Shown one piece after another: positions 34,562 through 44,097 of a stretch of 64,000 bases of DNA. Origin of the DNA: Alphaproteobacteria bacterium (lineage in GTDB: Bacteria > Pseudomonadota > Alphaproteobacteria > SHNJ01); the NCBI GenBank assembly GCA_004295055.1, contig SHNJ01000007.1, forward strand, positions 166,807-230,806, read 5' to 3'. Position numbers and translations under genes: made by a program. The notes below the pieces were generated by a model. That model was not told the DNA's origin, searched no databases, and saw nothing but the letters and a program-made list of their open reading frames with translations. Within the stretch, counting starts at the first letter, position 1, and every line of letters begins with the position of its first letter.

Positions 34562-35587
34562 ATGGCTAAGAACAAAAATAAATCCAAGACCAATTCCAAA
34601 CCGGCATCCAATTCCAAAACGCCGGACAAAAAAATGCTGATGCAATTTTACCGGGACATGTTGTTGATCCGAAGGTTCGAAGAAAAATCCGGCCAGTTAT
34701 ACGGCATGGGTTTGATCGGCGGTTTCTGTCATTTATACATCGGTCAGGAAGCCGTGGTGGTCGGCATGCAATCTTGTCAAAAACCGCAAGACACCGTGAT
34801 TACCGCGTATCGTGATCACGGGCACATGCTGGCTTGCGGCATGGAATCGCGCGGCGTGATGGCGGAATTGACCGGACGCATCGGCGGTTATTCCAAGGGC
34901 AAGGGCGGATCGATGCATATGTTTTCCAAAGAAAAAGGATTTTACGGCGGCCATGGTATCGTCGGTGCGCAGGTGCCGTTGGGCACCGGCCTTGCGTTTG
35001 CGCATAAATATAACCAAGACGGCGGCATCAACGTTTGTTACATGGGCGATGGCGCCGCCAACCAAGGCCAAGTATACGAAGCCTTTAACATGGCGGCTCT
35101 GTGGAAATTACCGGTCGTTTACATCATCGAAAATAACAAATACGGCATGGGCACGTCTTGCGCCCGCGCGGCCGCTGGCCCGGGCCTGGCGCAACGGGGC
35201 CATGGGTATGGCATTCCTGGCGTTTCGGTCGATGGCATGGATGTTATCGCCGTGCGCGAAGCCGGATTGAAAGCCGTAGACTATGTGCGTTCCGGCAAGG
35301 GCCCGTATTTGATGGAAATGGTCACATATCGTTATCGCGGCCATTCGATGTCCGATCCAGGCAAATATCGCAGTAAGGAAGAAGTCGATAAATATCGCAA
35401 CACCAACGATCCAATCGACAATCTGCGCCGTTATTTAGAAAAAAATAAAATGGCTGGCGAGGCCGATTTCAAGAAGATGGAACAAGAAATCAAAATCATC
35501 GTCAACGATGCCGCCGATTTCGCGCAAACATCGCCGGAACCGGATGCATCGGAACTGTATACGGATATTTTAGTGGATGCCGCTTAA
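34562..35587 (+). CDS. pdhA: Pyruvate dehydrogenase E1 component, alpha subunit
   Basis: 341 aa. A Lys/Ser-rich N-terminal tail of about 20 residues precedes the catalytic domain. The thiamine pyrophosphate motif GDGAANQGQVYEAFNMAALW and ENNKYGMGT follow, and YRYRGHSMSDPGKYRSKEEV is the phosphorylation-loop region of the two-subunit E1. With PdhB it decarboxylates pyruvate and transfers the acetyl group to lipoyl. First gene of the pdhA-pdhB-pdhC cluster; AAGG before the ATG is only a weak site. Confidence 0.96.
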   Translation: MAKNKNKSKTNSKPASNSKTPDKKMLMQFYRDMLLIRRFEEKSGQLYGMGLIGGFCHLYIGQEAVVVGMQSCQKPQDTVITAYRDHGHMLACGMESRGVMAELTGRIGGYSKGKGGSMHMFSKEKGFYGGHGIVGAQVPLGTGLAFAHKYNQDGGINVCYMGDGAANQGQVYEAFNMAALWKLPVVYIIENNKYGMGTSCARAAAGPGLAQRGHGYGIPGVSVDGMDVIAVREAGLKAVDYVRSGKGPYLMEMVTYRYRGHSMSDPGKYRSKEEVDKYRNTNDPIDNLRRYLEKNKMAGEADFKKMEQEIKIIVNDAADFAQTSPEPDASELYTDILVDAA

Positions 35588-35627
35588 TTAAACTAAACAC
35601 AGAATTTTCAATTTAATAGGTTAAAAA

Positions 35628-37010
35628 ATGCCAATTCAAATTCTAATGCCCGCATTATCGCCAACCATGACCGAGGGAAATCTCGCAAAATGGCATAAAA
35701 AAGAAGGCGACAAGGTAAAGCCCGGCGAAGTGATCGCGGAAATTGAAACCGACAAAGCGACGATGGAGGTCGAGGCGGTGGACGAAGGCGTGATCGGTAA
35801 AATCCTGATCAATGCCGGAGCTCAAGGCGTTGCGGTCAACACGCCGATTGCAGTGTTATTGGAAGAAGGCGAGGACGCCAGCGCGATTAAAACCAATGGA
35901 TCGCACGCCGCGCCAAAACCGGGAACCCAAGCGCCAAAATCCGATATCGTGGTGAACAAAGCTTCTGCCTCTGCGCCGAAACAAGCTGTTGCCGCCGCGC
36001 CTGCGCCCAGCGCTTATACCGGCCCAACCGAAATCAAAACAGTGCGCGAGGCATTGCGCGAAGGCATGGCCGAAGAAATGCGCGCTGATGACAAAGTATT
36101 CTTGATGGGCGAAGAAGTCGCGGAATATAACGGCGCGTATAAAATTTCCCAAGGATTATTGGATGAATTCGGTCCAAAACGCGTGATCGACACGCCAATC
36201 ACCGAACATGGATTCGCGGGACTTGCCGTGGGTTCCGCATTTTTGGGATTGAAACCGATTGTCGAATTCATGACCATGAATTTTTCGATGCAGGCGATTG
36301 ACCAGATTATCAACTCCGCCGCGAAAACATTGTATATGTCCGGTGGCCAGCTTGGTTGCCCAATCGTATTCCGTGGCCCGAACGGTGCCGCCGCGCGCGT
36401 GGGGGCGCAGCATTCGCAATGCTACGCGTCTTGGTACGCGCATTGCCCAGGATTGAAAGTCGTTGCGCCGTATTCGGCGGAGGACGCGAAAGGTTTGATG
36501 AAATCCGCGATTCGCGATCCAAATCCTGTGGTGATTTTGGAAAACGAAATTATGTACGGCCAATCTTTCCCGTGCCCAACCGACAAAGATTTTACCATTC
36601 CGATCGGTCAAGCAAAGATCGAGCGAGTGGGCGAGCATGTGACGATTATCGCCTTTTCCCGCCCGGTCGGGCTGGCGCTGAAAGCCGCAGAACAATTGGA
36701 ATCCGAAGGTATTAGTTGCGAGGTTATCAATTTGCGCACACTGCGGCCGCTGGATACCGCGACGATCGTTGAATCAGTACGTAAAACTAATCATATCGTT
36801 TCATTGGAAGAAGGCTGGCCATATGCCGGTATCGGTTCCGAAATCGCCGCAGTGATCATGGAACAAGCATTCGATGAACTGGATGCGCCGTTGGTGCGCG
36901 TAACGGGTAAGGATGTACCGCTGCCTTATGCGGCGAATCTCGAGGCCATGAGCCTGCCGCAAGTCGCCGACGTTATCGAAGCGGTAAAACAAGTTCTTGG
37001 AAAAGAATAA
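35628..37010 (+). CDS. pdhB: Pyruvate dehydrogenase E1 beta with N-terminal lipoyl domain
   Basis: 460 aa. Residues 1-80 are a complete lipoyl domain with the target lysine Lys43 in [13 protein letters not shown] Pro/Ala-rich hinge (about 90-130) joins it to the E1-beta core, which shows [37 protein letters not shown] and a C-terminal thiamine-binding half. A lipoyl domain on E1-beta is known from alphaproteobacteria. Here it seems to be the only lipoyl domain of the complex encoded in this locus, since PdhC has none. Confidence 0.97.
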   Translation: MPIQILMPALSPTMTEGNLAKWHKKEGDKVKPGEVIAEIETDKATMEVEAVDEGVIGKILINAGAQGVAVNTPIAVLLEEGEDASAIKTNGSHAAPKPGTQAPKSDIVVNKASASAPKQAVAAAPAPSAYTGPTEIKTVREALREGMAEEMRADDKVFLMGEEVAEYNGAYKISQGLLDEFGPKRVIDTPITEHGFAGLAVGSAFLGLKPIVEFMTMNFSMQAIDQIINSAAKTLYMSGGQLGCPIVFRGPNGAAARVGAQHSQCYASWYAHCPGLKVVAPYSAEDAKGLMKSAIRDPNPVVILENEIMYGQSFPCPTDKDFTIPIGQAKIERVGEHVTIIAFSRPVGLALKAAEQLESEGISCEVINLRTLRPLDTATIVESVRKTNHIVSLEEGWPYAGIGSEIAAVIMEQAFDELDAPLVRVTGKDVPLPYAANLEAMSLPQVADVIEAVKQVLGKE

Positions 37011-37016
37011 ATAATT

Positions 37017-37095
37017 CCCCTCCCTTTGGGAGGGGTAGGGGGAGGGATAGGCAAAGAGCTTTACCCCCTCCTTAATCTTCCCCCAAAGGGGGAGG
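37017..37095. repeat. Intergenic palindromic repeat, copy 2
   Basis: CCCCTCCCTTTGGGAGGGG, then a G-rich/C-rich central part and CCCCCAAAGGGGGAGG at the end. It sits between pdhB and the start of the shortened pdhC, the spot where an E2 lipoyl domain would otherwise be encoded. It belongs with 9758-9924 and 61308-61460. Confidence 0.75.
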
Positions 37096-37114
37096 AAATT
37101 TAGGAGAAGAATAA

Positions 37115-38014
37115 ATGCTACAGACCTCATCGAACCGCATCATCGCATCGCCCCTCGCTAAACGTTTAGCGCGTGAAATGGGCGTGGATTTATCCGGCAT
37201 CACTGGCACTGGTCCGCGTGGCCGCATTGTGCGTCACGATGTTGAATCCGCATCCAAAGGATCGTCCGGCAAACCGATTGCGCAAAATAAATCTCTGGTC
37301 AGCGCAACGCCAAACCTGCCACAGGCGGGATACACGTTGGAACCACACACACAAATGCGGAAAATTATCGCAAAACGCCTGACGGAATCCAAACAAACCG
37401 TACCGCATTTTTACCTGACCGTGGATTGCCAATTGGATGCATTGCTGGATATGCGCGCGCGGCTGAATAAAAAATTGGAATCGGATGGCGTAAAATTGTC
37501 AGTCAACGATTTGATTATCAAGGCTTGCGCCAATGCGTTGATAAAGGTTCCAAATGCCAATGTATCGTGGAGCGATGAAGGATTATTGAAATACCATCAG
37601 GCGGATATTTCGGTCGCGGTTGCCATTCCCGGCGGCTTAATTACACCGGTAATCCGCGCAGCCGACCGCAAAGGTTTCAAGGATATTTCACTGGAAATGA
37701 AAGCACTCGCCGAAAGAGCCAAGGCCGGGAAATTGACGCCCGAAGAATATACCGGCGGTTCGTTCAGCATTTCGAATCTGGGCATGTTCGGTATCAAGGA
37801 TTTCGCCGCGATTATCAACCCGCCACAGGGCGCGATTTTGGCCGTGGGGCAGGGCGAACAACGCCCAATCGTGCGTGATGGCGAGCTGGCGGTTGCAACC
37901 GTAATGTCGTGTACCTTGTCGGTCGATCATCGCGCGATTGACGGCGCGGTTGGCGCTGAATGGCTGCAAGCATTCAAGGCATTCATCGAAGAACCATTTA
38001 TGATGATGGTTTAA
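37115..38014 (+). CDS. pdhC: Dihydrolipoamide acetyltransferase (E2) without lipoyl domain
   Basis: 299 aa, against 400 or more for usual E2. It begins directly with the peripheral-subunit-binding domain (SPLAKRLAREMGVDLSGITG, about 12-31), a hinge, and the complete catalytic domain with His272 and Asp276 in DHRAIDGA. No lipoyl domain is present, and a TAA codon stands in frame directly before the ATG, so no longer version can be read. AGGAG lies eight bases upstream, so translation is normal. The lipoyl group is probably supplied by PdhB. Confidence 0.93.
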   Translation: MLQTSSNRIIASPLAKRLAREMGVDLSGITGTGPRGRIVRHDVESASKGSSGKPIAQNKSLVSATPNLPQAGYTLEPHTQMRKIIAKRLTESKQTVPHFYLTVDCQLDALLDMRARLNKKLESDGVKLSVNDLIIKACANALIKVPNANVSWSDEGLLKYHQADISVAVAIPGGLITPVIRAADRKGFKDISLEMKALAERAKAGKLTPEEYTGGSFSISNLGMFGIKDFAAIINPPQGAILAVGQGEQRPIVRDGELAVATVMSCTLSVDHRAIDGAVGAEWLQAFKAFIEEPFMMMV

Positions 38015-38036
38015 TCCACTCCGTAGGAGCGATTTC

Positions 38037-39137
38037 ATGAAAAAATATATTCTCGCTGCGATTTTATCTTTTATTTTATCTGCACAGGCTCATGCGGATA
38101 TTACCATTGGCGTATCGCTGCCTATGACTGGCTCTGCCGCCAGTTTGGGTGAACAAAGTATTGCGGGTATTAAGGCCGCAATTGAAGATATCAATGCGGC
38201 CGGTGGCGTACTGGGCCAAAAATTGGTCTATAAGCTCGAAGACGATGCTTGCGATCCCAAACAAGCAGTGTTGGCGGCGAATCGATTGGTCAGCGCCGCT
38301 CCCGCCGTTATTATTGGCCCTGGTTGTTCCGGCCCATTCATGGCGGCATCGGACGTTACGGCTGAAGAAGGCATCGCGCATATCACGCCGACTGCCAGCA
38401 ACCCTGAAATCACTGAACGCGGCATGAAAAACGTATTCCGTCCCTATGGCCGTGACGATCAACAAGGCTTAGTTCTTGCGGAATATATCGGTAAAAATTA
38501 TGCCAAGGAAAGAATCGCCATCATTCATGATAAATCCACCTGGGGCAAAGGATTGGCGGACGCAACCCGCGACAATCTGCGTAAAGCGGGTGTGCGCGAA
38601 GCTTTGTACGATACGATTACCGTTGGCGAAAAAGATTTTTCCTCGCTAGTTACCAAATTAAAGGCCAAAGGCATTACTGTGGTGTTGTTGGCAACCTTTC
38701 CGGTCGAAGGCGGATCCATCGTCCGTCAGGCGGCCGATTTAAAATTGAATATTAAGTTTATTGGCGGGGATTCCGCGTTGGTTCAGGAGTTTTGGTCGGT
38801 TGCGAACAAAGCGGCCAATGGATTTGTTATGTCGGGTCCATTGGACCCAACCAAAGATAAAGCATCGGCTTCCGTCATTAAAAGTTTGCAGGCGCGTAAA
38901 ATTAAACCGGAAATATTTACGTTATATGCTTATGCCGATGTACAGCTGGCTGCGGATGCGATTGCCAAAGCCGGAAGCACGGATTCCTTGAAAATCACGG
39001 AAGCCTTGCGCAGCAATAGTTTTCAAACTGTTTTGGGTAAAATCGAATTTAATGACAAAGGCGATTTGAAAATCCCTATGTTTAAAATGTACCAATGGAA
39101 AAACGGCAAATACGATTATTTAGCAGGAGCGATGTAA
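38037..39137 (+). CDS. Periplasmic binding protein of the branched-chain amino acid ABC type
   Basis: 366 aa with a signal peptide at 1-20 (ending AQAHA). ITIGVSLPMTGSAASLGEQS and GVLGQKLVYKLEDDACDP are typical of LivJ/LivK-like type I binding proteins (Peripla_BP_6). It binds an amino acid or a related solute for an ABC importer. No permease or ATPase gene is near. It lies between pdhC and lpd, 22 bases after the first and three before the second, so it is part of the pdh operon, an unusual location. Confidence 0.88.
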   Translation: MKKYILAAILSFILSAQAHADITIGVSLPMTGSAASLGEQSIAGIKAAIEDINAAGGVLGQKLVYKLEDDACDPKQAVLAANRLVSAAPAVIIGPGCSGPFMAASDVTAEEGIAHITPTASNPEITERGMKNVFRPYGRDDQQGLVLAEYIGKNYAKERIAIIHDKSTWGKGLADATRDNLRKAGVREALYDTITVGEKDFSSLVTKLKAKGITVVLLATFPVEGGSIVRQAADLKLNIKFIGGDSALVQEFWSVANKAANGFVMSGPLDPTKDKASASVIKSLQARKIKPEIFTLYAYADVQLAADAIAKAGSTDSLKITEALRSNSFQTVLGKIEFNDKGDLKIPMFKMYQWKNGKYDYLAGAM

Positions 39138-39140
39138 TTC

Positions 39141-40544
39141 ATGTCCGATACGAATTTTGATGTTGTTATTATTGGCGGCGGCCCCGGCGGTTATGTGGCC
39201 GCAATTCGCGCCAGCCAGTTGAAAATGAAAGTTGCGCTGGTAGAAGCGAATCACCTCGGCGGGATATGCCTGAATTGGGGCTGTATTCCGACCAAGGCAT
39301 TGTTACGCAGCGCGGAAATCAATCATTTCGTCAACCATGCCGCCGATTACGGCATCAAAATCGAAGGCAAAATCAGCGTTGATCTGGCTAAAGTCGTTGC
39401 TCGTTCCCGCGACGTGGCAAAGAAACTGTCGGGCGGTATTGCCCATTTGATGAAAAAAAATAAAGTCACCGTGTTTGATGGCTTCGGCAAACTTGCCGGT
39501 AAAGGAAAAGTATCTCTTGAAAAAGACGGTAAAAAAATCGCCGATCTTTCCGCCAAGCATATAATTCTGGCGACCGGCGCGCGGACGCGCGTTTTGCCCG
39601 GCCTTGAACCCGATGGCAAATTGGTCTGGAGTTATAAAGAAGACATGGTGCCAACCGGCATGCCGAAATCGTTGTTGATCGTTGGATCGGGCGCAATTGG
39701 CATCGAATTCGCCAGTTTTTACCGCAGCCTGGGCGCGGATGTTACCGTGGTCGAAATGATGGACCGCATCTTGCCGGTGGAGGACGATGAAATTTCCACG
39801 CTGGCGCGCAAGCAATTTGAAAAACAAGGCATTAAAATTCTAACCGGGAGCACCGTCAAAGGTCTGAAAAAATCCGCGAACGATGTCACCGCCAGTATCG
39901 AAAGCGCTGGAAAAAAGCAAGACATCAAGGTTGACCGGGTTATTTCCGCCGTTGGCATCGTCGGCAATGTTGAAAATATTGGCATTGAAAATACCAAGAT
40001 CAAGGTGGATAGGGGCCATATCGTCGTTAATGAATGGCTGCAAACGGGCGAGCCAGGTGTTTACGCCATTGGCGATGTAGTTGGTGCGCCATGGTTGGCG
40101 CACAAAGCCAGCCACGAGGCAGTCATTTGCGTTGAAAAAATCGCCGGACAAAACGACGTGCATCCATTAAACCGCGATGCGGTTCCTGGCTGTACCTATT
40201 CCCACCCGCAAGTGGCCAGTATCGGCTGGACCGAGAAAAAGGCCAAGGAATCAGGCCGCGAAATCCGCGTTGGACGTTTTCCATTCATGGGCAACGGCAA
40301 GGCGATTGCCCTTGGCGAACCTGAAGGTTTGGTGAAAACCATTTTCGACGCGAAGAGTGGCGAATTACTGGGCGCGCACATGATCGGCGCTGAAGTAACC
40401 GAAATGATTCAGGGTTTTGGTATTGCCAAGGCTGGCGAGTTAACCGAAGCCGAATTAATGCACACCATCTTTCCGCATCCGACATTGTCGGAAATGATGC
40501 ATGAATCGACACTGGATGCGTTCGGAAAAGTGATTCATTTTTAA
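39141..40544 (+). CDS. lpdA: Dihydrolipoamide dehydrogenase (E3)
   Basis: 467 aa. FAD-binding motif IIGGGPGGYVAAIRA near the start, redox-active Cys43 and Cys48 in GGICLNWGCIPTK, NAD-binding GSGAIGIEFASFYRSLGAD, AIGDVVGAPWLAHKASHE, and catalytic His446/Glu451 in HPTLSE. It reoxidises the lipoyl group of the dehydrogenase complex. There is no lipoyl domain fused to it. Its TAA overlaps the ATG of the truncated haemoglobin gene by one base. Confidence 0.97.
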   Translation: MSDTNFDVVIIGGGPGGYVAAIRASQLKMKVALVEANHLGGICLNWGCIPTKALLRSAEINHFVNHAADYGIKIEGKISVDLAKVVARSRDVAKKLSGGIAHLMKKNKVTVFDGFGKLAGKGKVSLEKDGKKIADLSAKHIILATGARTRVLPGLEPDGKLVWSYKEDMVPTGMPKSLLIVGSGAIGIEFASFYRSLGADVTVVEMMDRILPVEDDEISTLARKQFEKQGIKILTGSTVKGLKKSANDVTASIESAGKKQDIKVDRVISAVGIVGNVENIGIENTKIKVDRGHIVVNEWLQTGEPGVYAIGDVVGAPWLAHKASHEAVICVEKIAGQNDVHPLNRDAVPGCTYSHPQVASIGWTEKKAKESGREIRVGRFPFMGNGKAIALGEPEGLVKTIFDAKSGELLGAHMIGAEVTEMIQGFGIAKAGELTEAELMHTIFPHPTLSEMMHESTLDAFGKVIHF

Positions 40545-40909
40545 TGCTCACCTTATACCACCGGCTTGGCGGCGCGACGGCGATCGAATCGTTGGTTACA
40601 AGTTTTTATGATAAAATCATGGGTGACGACCGCATCAATTATTTCTTTGAAGGCGTTGATATGAACGCATTGATGGCTAAACAACGTGGATTTCTGACCA
40701 TGGTTTTGGGCGGTCCGCAATATTATCAGCCGATTGAATTGCGCCATTCGCATGAACGATTGATAAAAATGGGTCTGAACGATACGCATTTTGATGTTGT
40801 TATCGAACATTTACGCGCCACATTAGAAGGCCTGAATCTGTCTGAAAGCGAAATTACAACGGTTATCGCCATTGCCGAAACCACGCGTAAAGACGTACTA
40901 AACCGTTAG
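40544..40909 (+). CDS. Group I truncated haemoglobin
   Basis: 121 aa, the size of trHbN proteins. LYHRLGGATAIESLVTSFYD is the family N-terminus, and VLGGPQYY followed by HSHERL provides the proximal haem His70. The protein binds O2 or NO and may act as an NO dioxygenase. It overlaps lpdA by one base (TAATG) and precedes lipA, so it is expressed with pyruvate dehydrogenase and lipoate synthesis, possibly protecting iron-sulfur LipA from NO or oxygen; that role is an inference. Confidence 0.9.
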   Translation: MLTLYHRLGGATAIESLVTSFYDKIMGDDRINYFFEGVDMNALMAKQRGFLTMVLGGPQYYQPIELRHSHERLIKMGLNDTHFDVVIEHLRATLEGLNLSESEITTVIAIAETTRKDVLNR

Positions 40910-40948
40910 GCCTGGAATATTATACTTTAAAATGCTAGATTAACTATC

Positions 40949-41902
40949 ATGACGAACGCTCCTACAGATGCAGCCTTGCGCCATCCGGAAAAGGCTCACC
41001 GCCCGGATAATCCGATTAAAAGAAAACCGGATTGGATCCGCGTAAAGGCGCCCACATCCAAGACGTATCACGAAACCAAGGAATTGATGCGCAGCCTGAA
41101 ACTTAGCACGGTGTGCGAGGAAGCCGGCTGCCCGAATATTGGCGAATGCTGGTCGCAAAAGCACGCGACATTCATGATTTTAGGCAGCGTTTGCACACGG
41201 GCCTGTTCGTTTTGCAATGTGGCGACCGGTCGCCCGGACAAACTCGATCCGCATGAACCGGACAATGTAGGCATGGCGACAGCGAAATTAGGATTGAAAC
41301 ATGTGGTCGTTACGTCCGTCGATCGTGACGATCTGGAAGATGGCGGCGCGGAACATTTCGCGCAAACGATTGCCAAGATCCGTTTATTTTCGCCTGGCAC
41401 CACCGTTGAAATTCTAACCCCGGATTTTTTACGTAAAAATGGCGCCGAAGATATCGTGATCAAGGCAAAACCGGATGTTTTCAATCACAATCTGGAAACT
41501 GTGCCGCGTTTATATCCATCGGTGCGTCCTGGAGCGCGTTATTTCACCAGCCTGCAATTACTGGCTAAGGTTAAACAAGTAGACCCAACTATTTTTACCA
41601 AATCCGGAATTATGGTCGGGCTTGGCGAGACAAAAGAAGAAGTCGCGCAAGTAATGGATGATTTGCGCGCGGCCGATGTCGATTTTCTGACCATAGGCCA
41701 ATATTTACAACCGACGCCAAAACATATCGGCGTGGACCGTTTTGTAACGCCGGAAGAATTCGATTCCTATGCCCAGTTGGCGCGAGGCAAGGGATTCTTA
41801 ATGGTTTCGGCGTCGCCTTTGACGCGATCTTCGTACCATGCAGGCGACGATTTTATGAAATTACAGCAAGCAAGGAATGAAAAATTCAAAAAAACCGGTT
41901 AA
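40949..41902 (+). CDS. lipA: Lipoyl synthase
   Basis: 317 aa. The auxiliary cluster ligands Cys56, Cys61 and Cys67 ([12 protein letters not shown]) and radical-SAM ligands Cys82, Cys86 and Cys89 (CTRACSFC) are all present, and [10 protein letters not shown] near the C-terminus supplies the conserved serine. It inserts two sulfur atoms into octanoyl groups on lipoyl domains. Here its main substrate nearby is PdhB. lipB is not in the window. Confidence 0.97.
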   Translation: MTNAPTDAALRHPEKAHRPDNPIKRKPDWIRVKAPTSKTYHETKELMRSLKLSTVCEEAGCPNIGECWSQKHATFMILGSVCTRACSFCNVATGRPDKLDPHEPDNVGMATAKLGLKHVVVTSVDRDDLEDGGAEHFAQTIAKIRLFSPGTTVEILTPDFLRKNGAEDIVIKAKPDVFNHNLETVPRLYPSVRPGARYFTSLQLLAKVKQVDPTIFTKSGIMVGLGETKEEVAQVMDDLRAADVDFLTIGQYLQPTPKHIGVDRFVTPEEFDSYAQLARGKGFLMVSASPLTRSSYHAGDDFMKLQQARNEKFKKTG

Positions 41903-41964
41903 CCTTGCAATTCACAGGCCCTAGAATCTAAAATTGCCAGTATAATAAACGGCAACAGGGAGAG

Positions 41965-44097
41965 ATGATCTTGAACGAGGGGTTATCCGAATATTTTGAT
42001 ATTTTGTGGCTGGTGATGTGCGCCATCCTGGTCATTTTGATGCAAGCGGGTTTTACCTGCCTTGAAAGCGGGTTAGTCCGCGCAAAAAATTCCATTCACG
42101 TTGCCGGTAAAAACGTCGTCGATTTTTGTATCGCTTCATTATTATTCTGGCTATTCGGATTCGGCATCATGTTCGGCGTCAGTTGGGGCGGCATTATCGG
42201 CACCAGCTATTTTATGTTCGGCAACACGGCATCGGCCTGGCTGTATTCTTTCTTTCTTTTTCAGATGGCGTTTTGCGCGATTGCAACGACCATTGTTTCA
42301 GGCGCTGTGGCGGAACGGATTCGTTTTACAGGGTATGTTTTATGTTCCTGTATTTTATCCAGTTTGATTTATCCGGTCGCCGGCCACTGGGCCTGGGGCG
42401 GATCGATTCCCGATACCAATTCGGGTTGGCTGGCAAAATTAGGATTCATCGACTTTGCGGGATCGACCGTGGTGCATTCCGTAGGCGGATGGATGGCGCT
42501 TGCAGCCTTATTGATTGTGGGTCCGCGTATCGGCCGATTTGGGCCGCAAGGCGCGGAAATCGAAGGAAGCGATCTGCCCAAAGCTACGTTGGGACTGATG
42601 TTGCTGTGGGTGGGCTGGTTTGGATTTACCGGCGGTTCCTTGCCGCAATTCACCGGCGACGTTCCGCTTGTAATCGTGAATACAACTTTGGGCGGCGGTA
42701 TTGGCGGACTGACCGCATTGGCATTGTCCTGGCATTTTAAGGGCCGTCCAAACGTTATCCGGTCGATCAGTTGCGTTATTGCCGGATTGGTCAGTATTTC
42801 CGCTTGCGCACATATGATTACGCCATATGCGGCGGTTATTATCGGCATGGTCGGCGGGGTTGTTTGCTATGCCGGTACGGAACTATTATTAAAATTGGAA
42901 ATCGATGACGTTATCAATGCCGTTCCCGCGCATCTGTTTGCCGGAATTTGGGGGACATTGGCGGTGGCGTTATTTGCGCCAACATCGGCGTTTGGCACGG
43001 ATTTATCCCGGCTTGAACAATTTTGGGTGCAATTATTGGGTGTGATCAGCGTTGGCGCTTATTCCTTTACCGTCGGATTTATATTGTTGTCGGTGATCGA
43101 CCGATTTTTTGCGCTGCGCGTCGACCCGGAATCTGAACGAATTGGGCTGAACGTCGCCGAACATGGGGCCAATACTTCGCTGCTCAAACTTTTGCAGCAA
43201 ATGGAGCAACAGCGCCTGGAAGGCGATTTCTCACGCCCAGTGGAAATCGAGACGGAAACCGAGGCTGGCACTATTGCCATGCAATACAATATGATTTTGG
43301 ATAAGTTCAATTCCGAAACTCAGAAACGCGAAAAGGCTGTGAAGGAAATGCGTACCGCCAAGGACGCCGCGTTAATGGCCAGCAAAACCAAATCCCGGTT
43401 TTTGGCAAACGTCAGTCACGAATTGCGCACGCCGTTGAATGCCATTATGGGTTTTTCGGAAGCCATGCAAACCCAGATCCTAGGCCCATTGGGGCACGGC
43501 AAATATGTGGAATATTCCGATCATATTTTCAAAAGCGGCCAGCATTTATTGAATTTGATCAAGGATGTTTTGGATTTGTCTAAAATGGAAGAAGGCAAGC
43601 TGGATTTAAACAGTGCTCCCGTTAATTTGCATCAAGTCATTGCAAGGGTGCGCAGCTTTGTGGATATGGAAATTCAGAACGCCCATATCAAGCTGACTGT
43701 CGACATTCCCGAAGATATACCGCGGTTAAACGCCGACGAACGCGCCATGACGCAGATTCTAACAAACCTATTGTCCAATGCCGTTAAATTCAGCCATGAC
43801 GGCGGCGGCATCGATGTCAAGGCGTGGTTGCGCGAAGATATGGGAATTTCAATATTGGTGCGGGATAATGGCAGCGGCATGGAGCCGGATTCCATCGACC
43901 GCGCTATGGAGCCATTTATTCAAGTCGACAGCCAAATCAGCCGCCGGCACAAGGGAACCGGACTTGGTCTTCCTATCACCAAATCATTGGTGGAATTGCA
44001 TGGCGGCACGATTACGCTGGAGAGTGCTTTGAATGAAGGCACCACAGTCACTATCCACATGCCTAAAGAACGGACGATATTAGGGCAGGCGGCTTAA
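41965..44097 (+). CDS. Ammonium transporter fused to a histidine kinase
   Basis: 710 aa. Residues 1 to about 395 are a full Amt domain with eleven membrane segments; both pore histidines are present (GSTVVHSVGGW and PAHLFAGIWGTL), with Asp of DFAGS. A coiled-coil linker (about 400-475) leads to HisKA with His485 in NVSHELRTPLNAIMGF and a HATPase (NAVKFS, DNGSGM, GTGLGLPI). No receiver domain. Such Amt5-like fusions act as ammonium sensors. AGGGAG precedes the ATG. The 3' end overlaps the convergent hybrid kinase gene by four bases. Confidence 0.93.
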   Translation: MILNEGLSEYFDILWLVMCAILVILMQAGFTCLESGLVRAKNSIHVAGKNVVDFCIASLLFWLFGFGIMFGVSWGGIIGTSYFMFGNTASAWLYSFFLFQMAFCAIATTIVSGAVAERIRFTGYVLCSCILSSLIYPVAGHWAWGGSIPDTNSGWLAKLGFIDFAGSTVVHSVGGWMALAALLIVGPRIGRFGPQGAEIEGSDLPKATLGLMLLWVGWFGFTGGSLPQFTGDVPLVIVNTTLGGGIGGLTALALSWHFKGRPNVIRSISCVIAGLVSISACAHMITPYAAVIIGMVGGVVCYAGTELLLKLEIDDVINAVPAHLFAGIWGTLAVALFAPTSAFGTDLSRLEQFWVQLLGVISVGAYSFTVGFILLSVIDRFFALRVDPESERIGLNVAEHGANTSLLKLLQQMEQQRLEGDFSRPVEIETETEAGTIAMQYNMILDKFNSETQKREKAVKEMRTAKDAALMASKTKSRFLANVSHELRTPLNAIMGFSEAMQTQILGPLGHGKYVEYSDHIFKSGQHLLNLIKDVLDLSKMEEGKLDLNSAPVNLHQVIARVRSFVDMEIQNAHIKLTVDIPEDIPRLNADERAMTQILTNLLSNAVKFSHDGGGIDVKAWLREDMGISILVRDNGSGMEPDSIDRAMEPFIQVDSQISRRHKGTGLGLPITKSLVELHGGTITLESALNEGTTVTIHMPKERTILGQAA

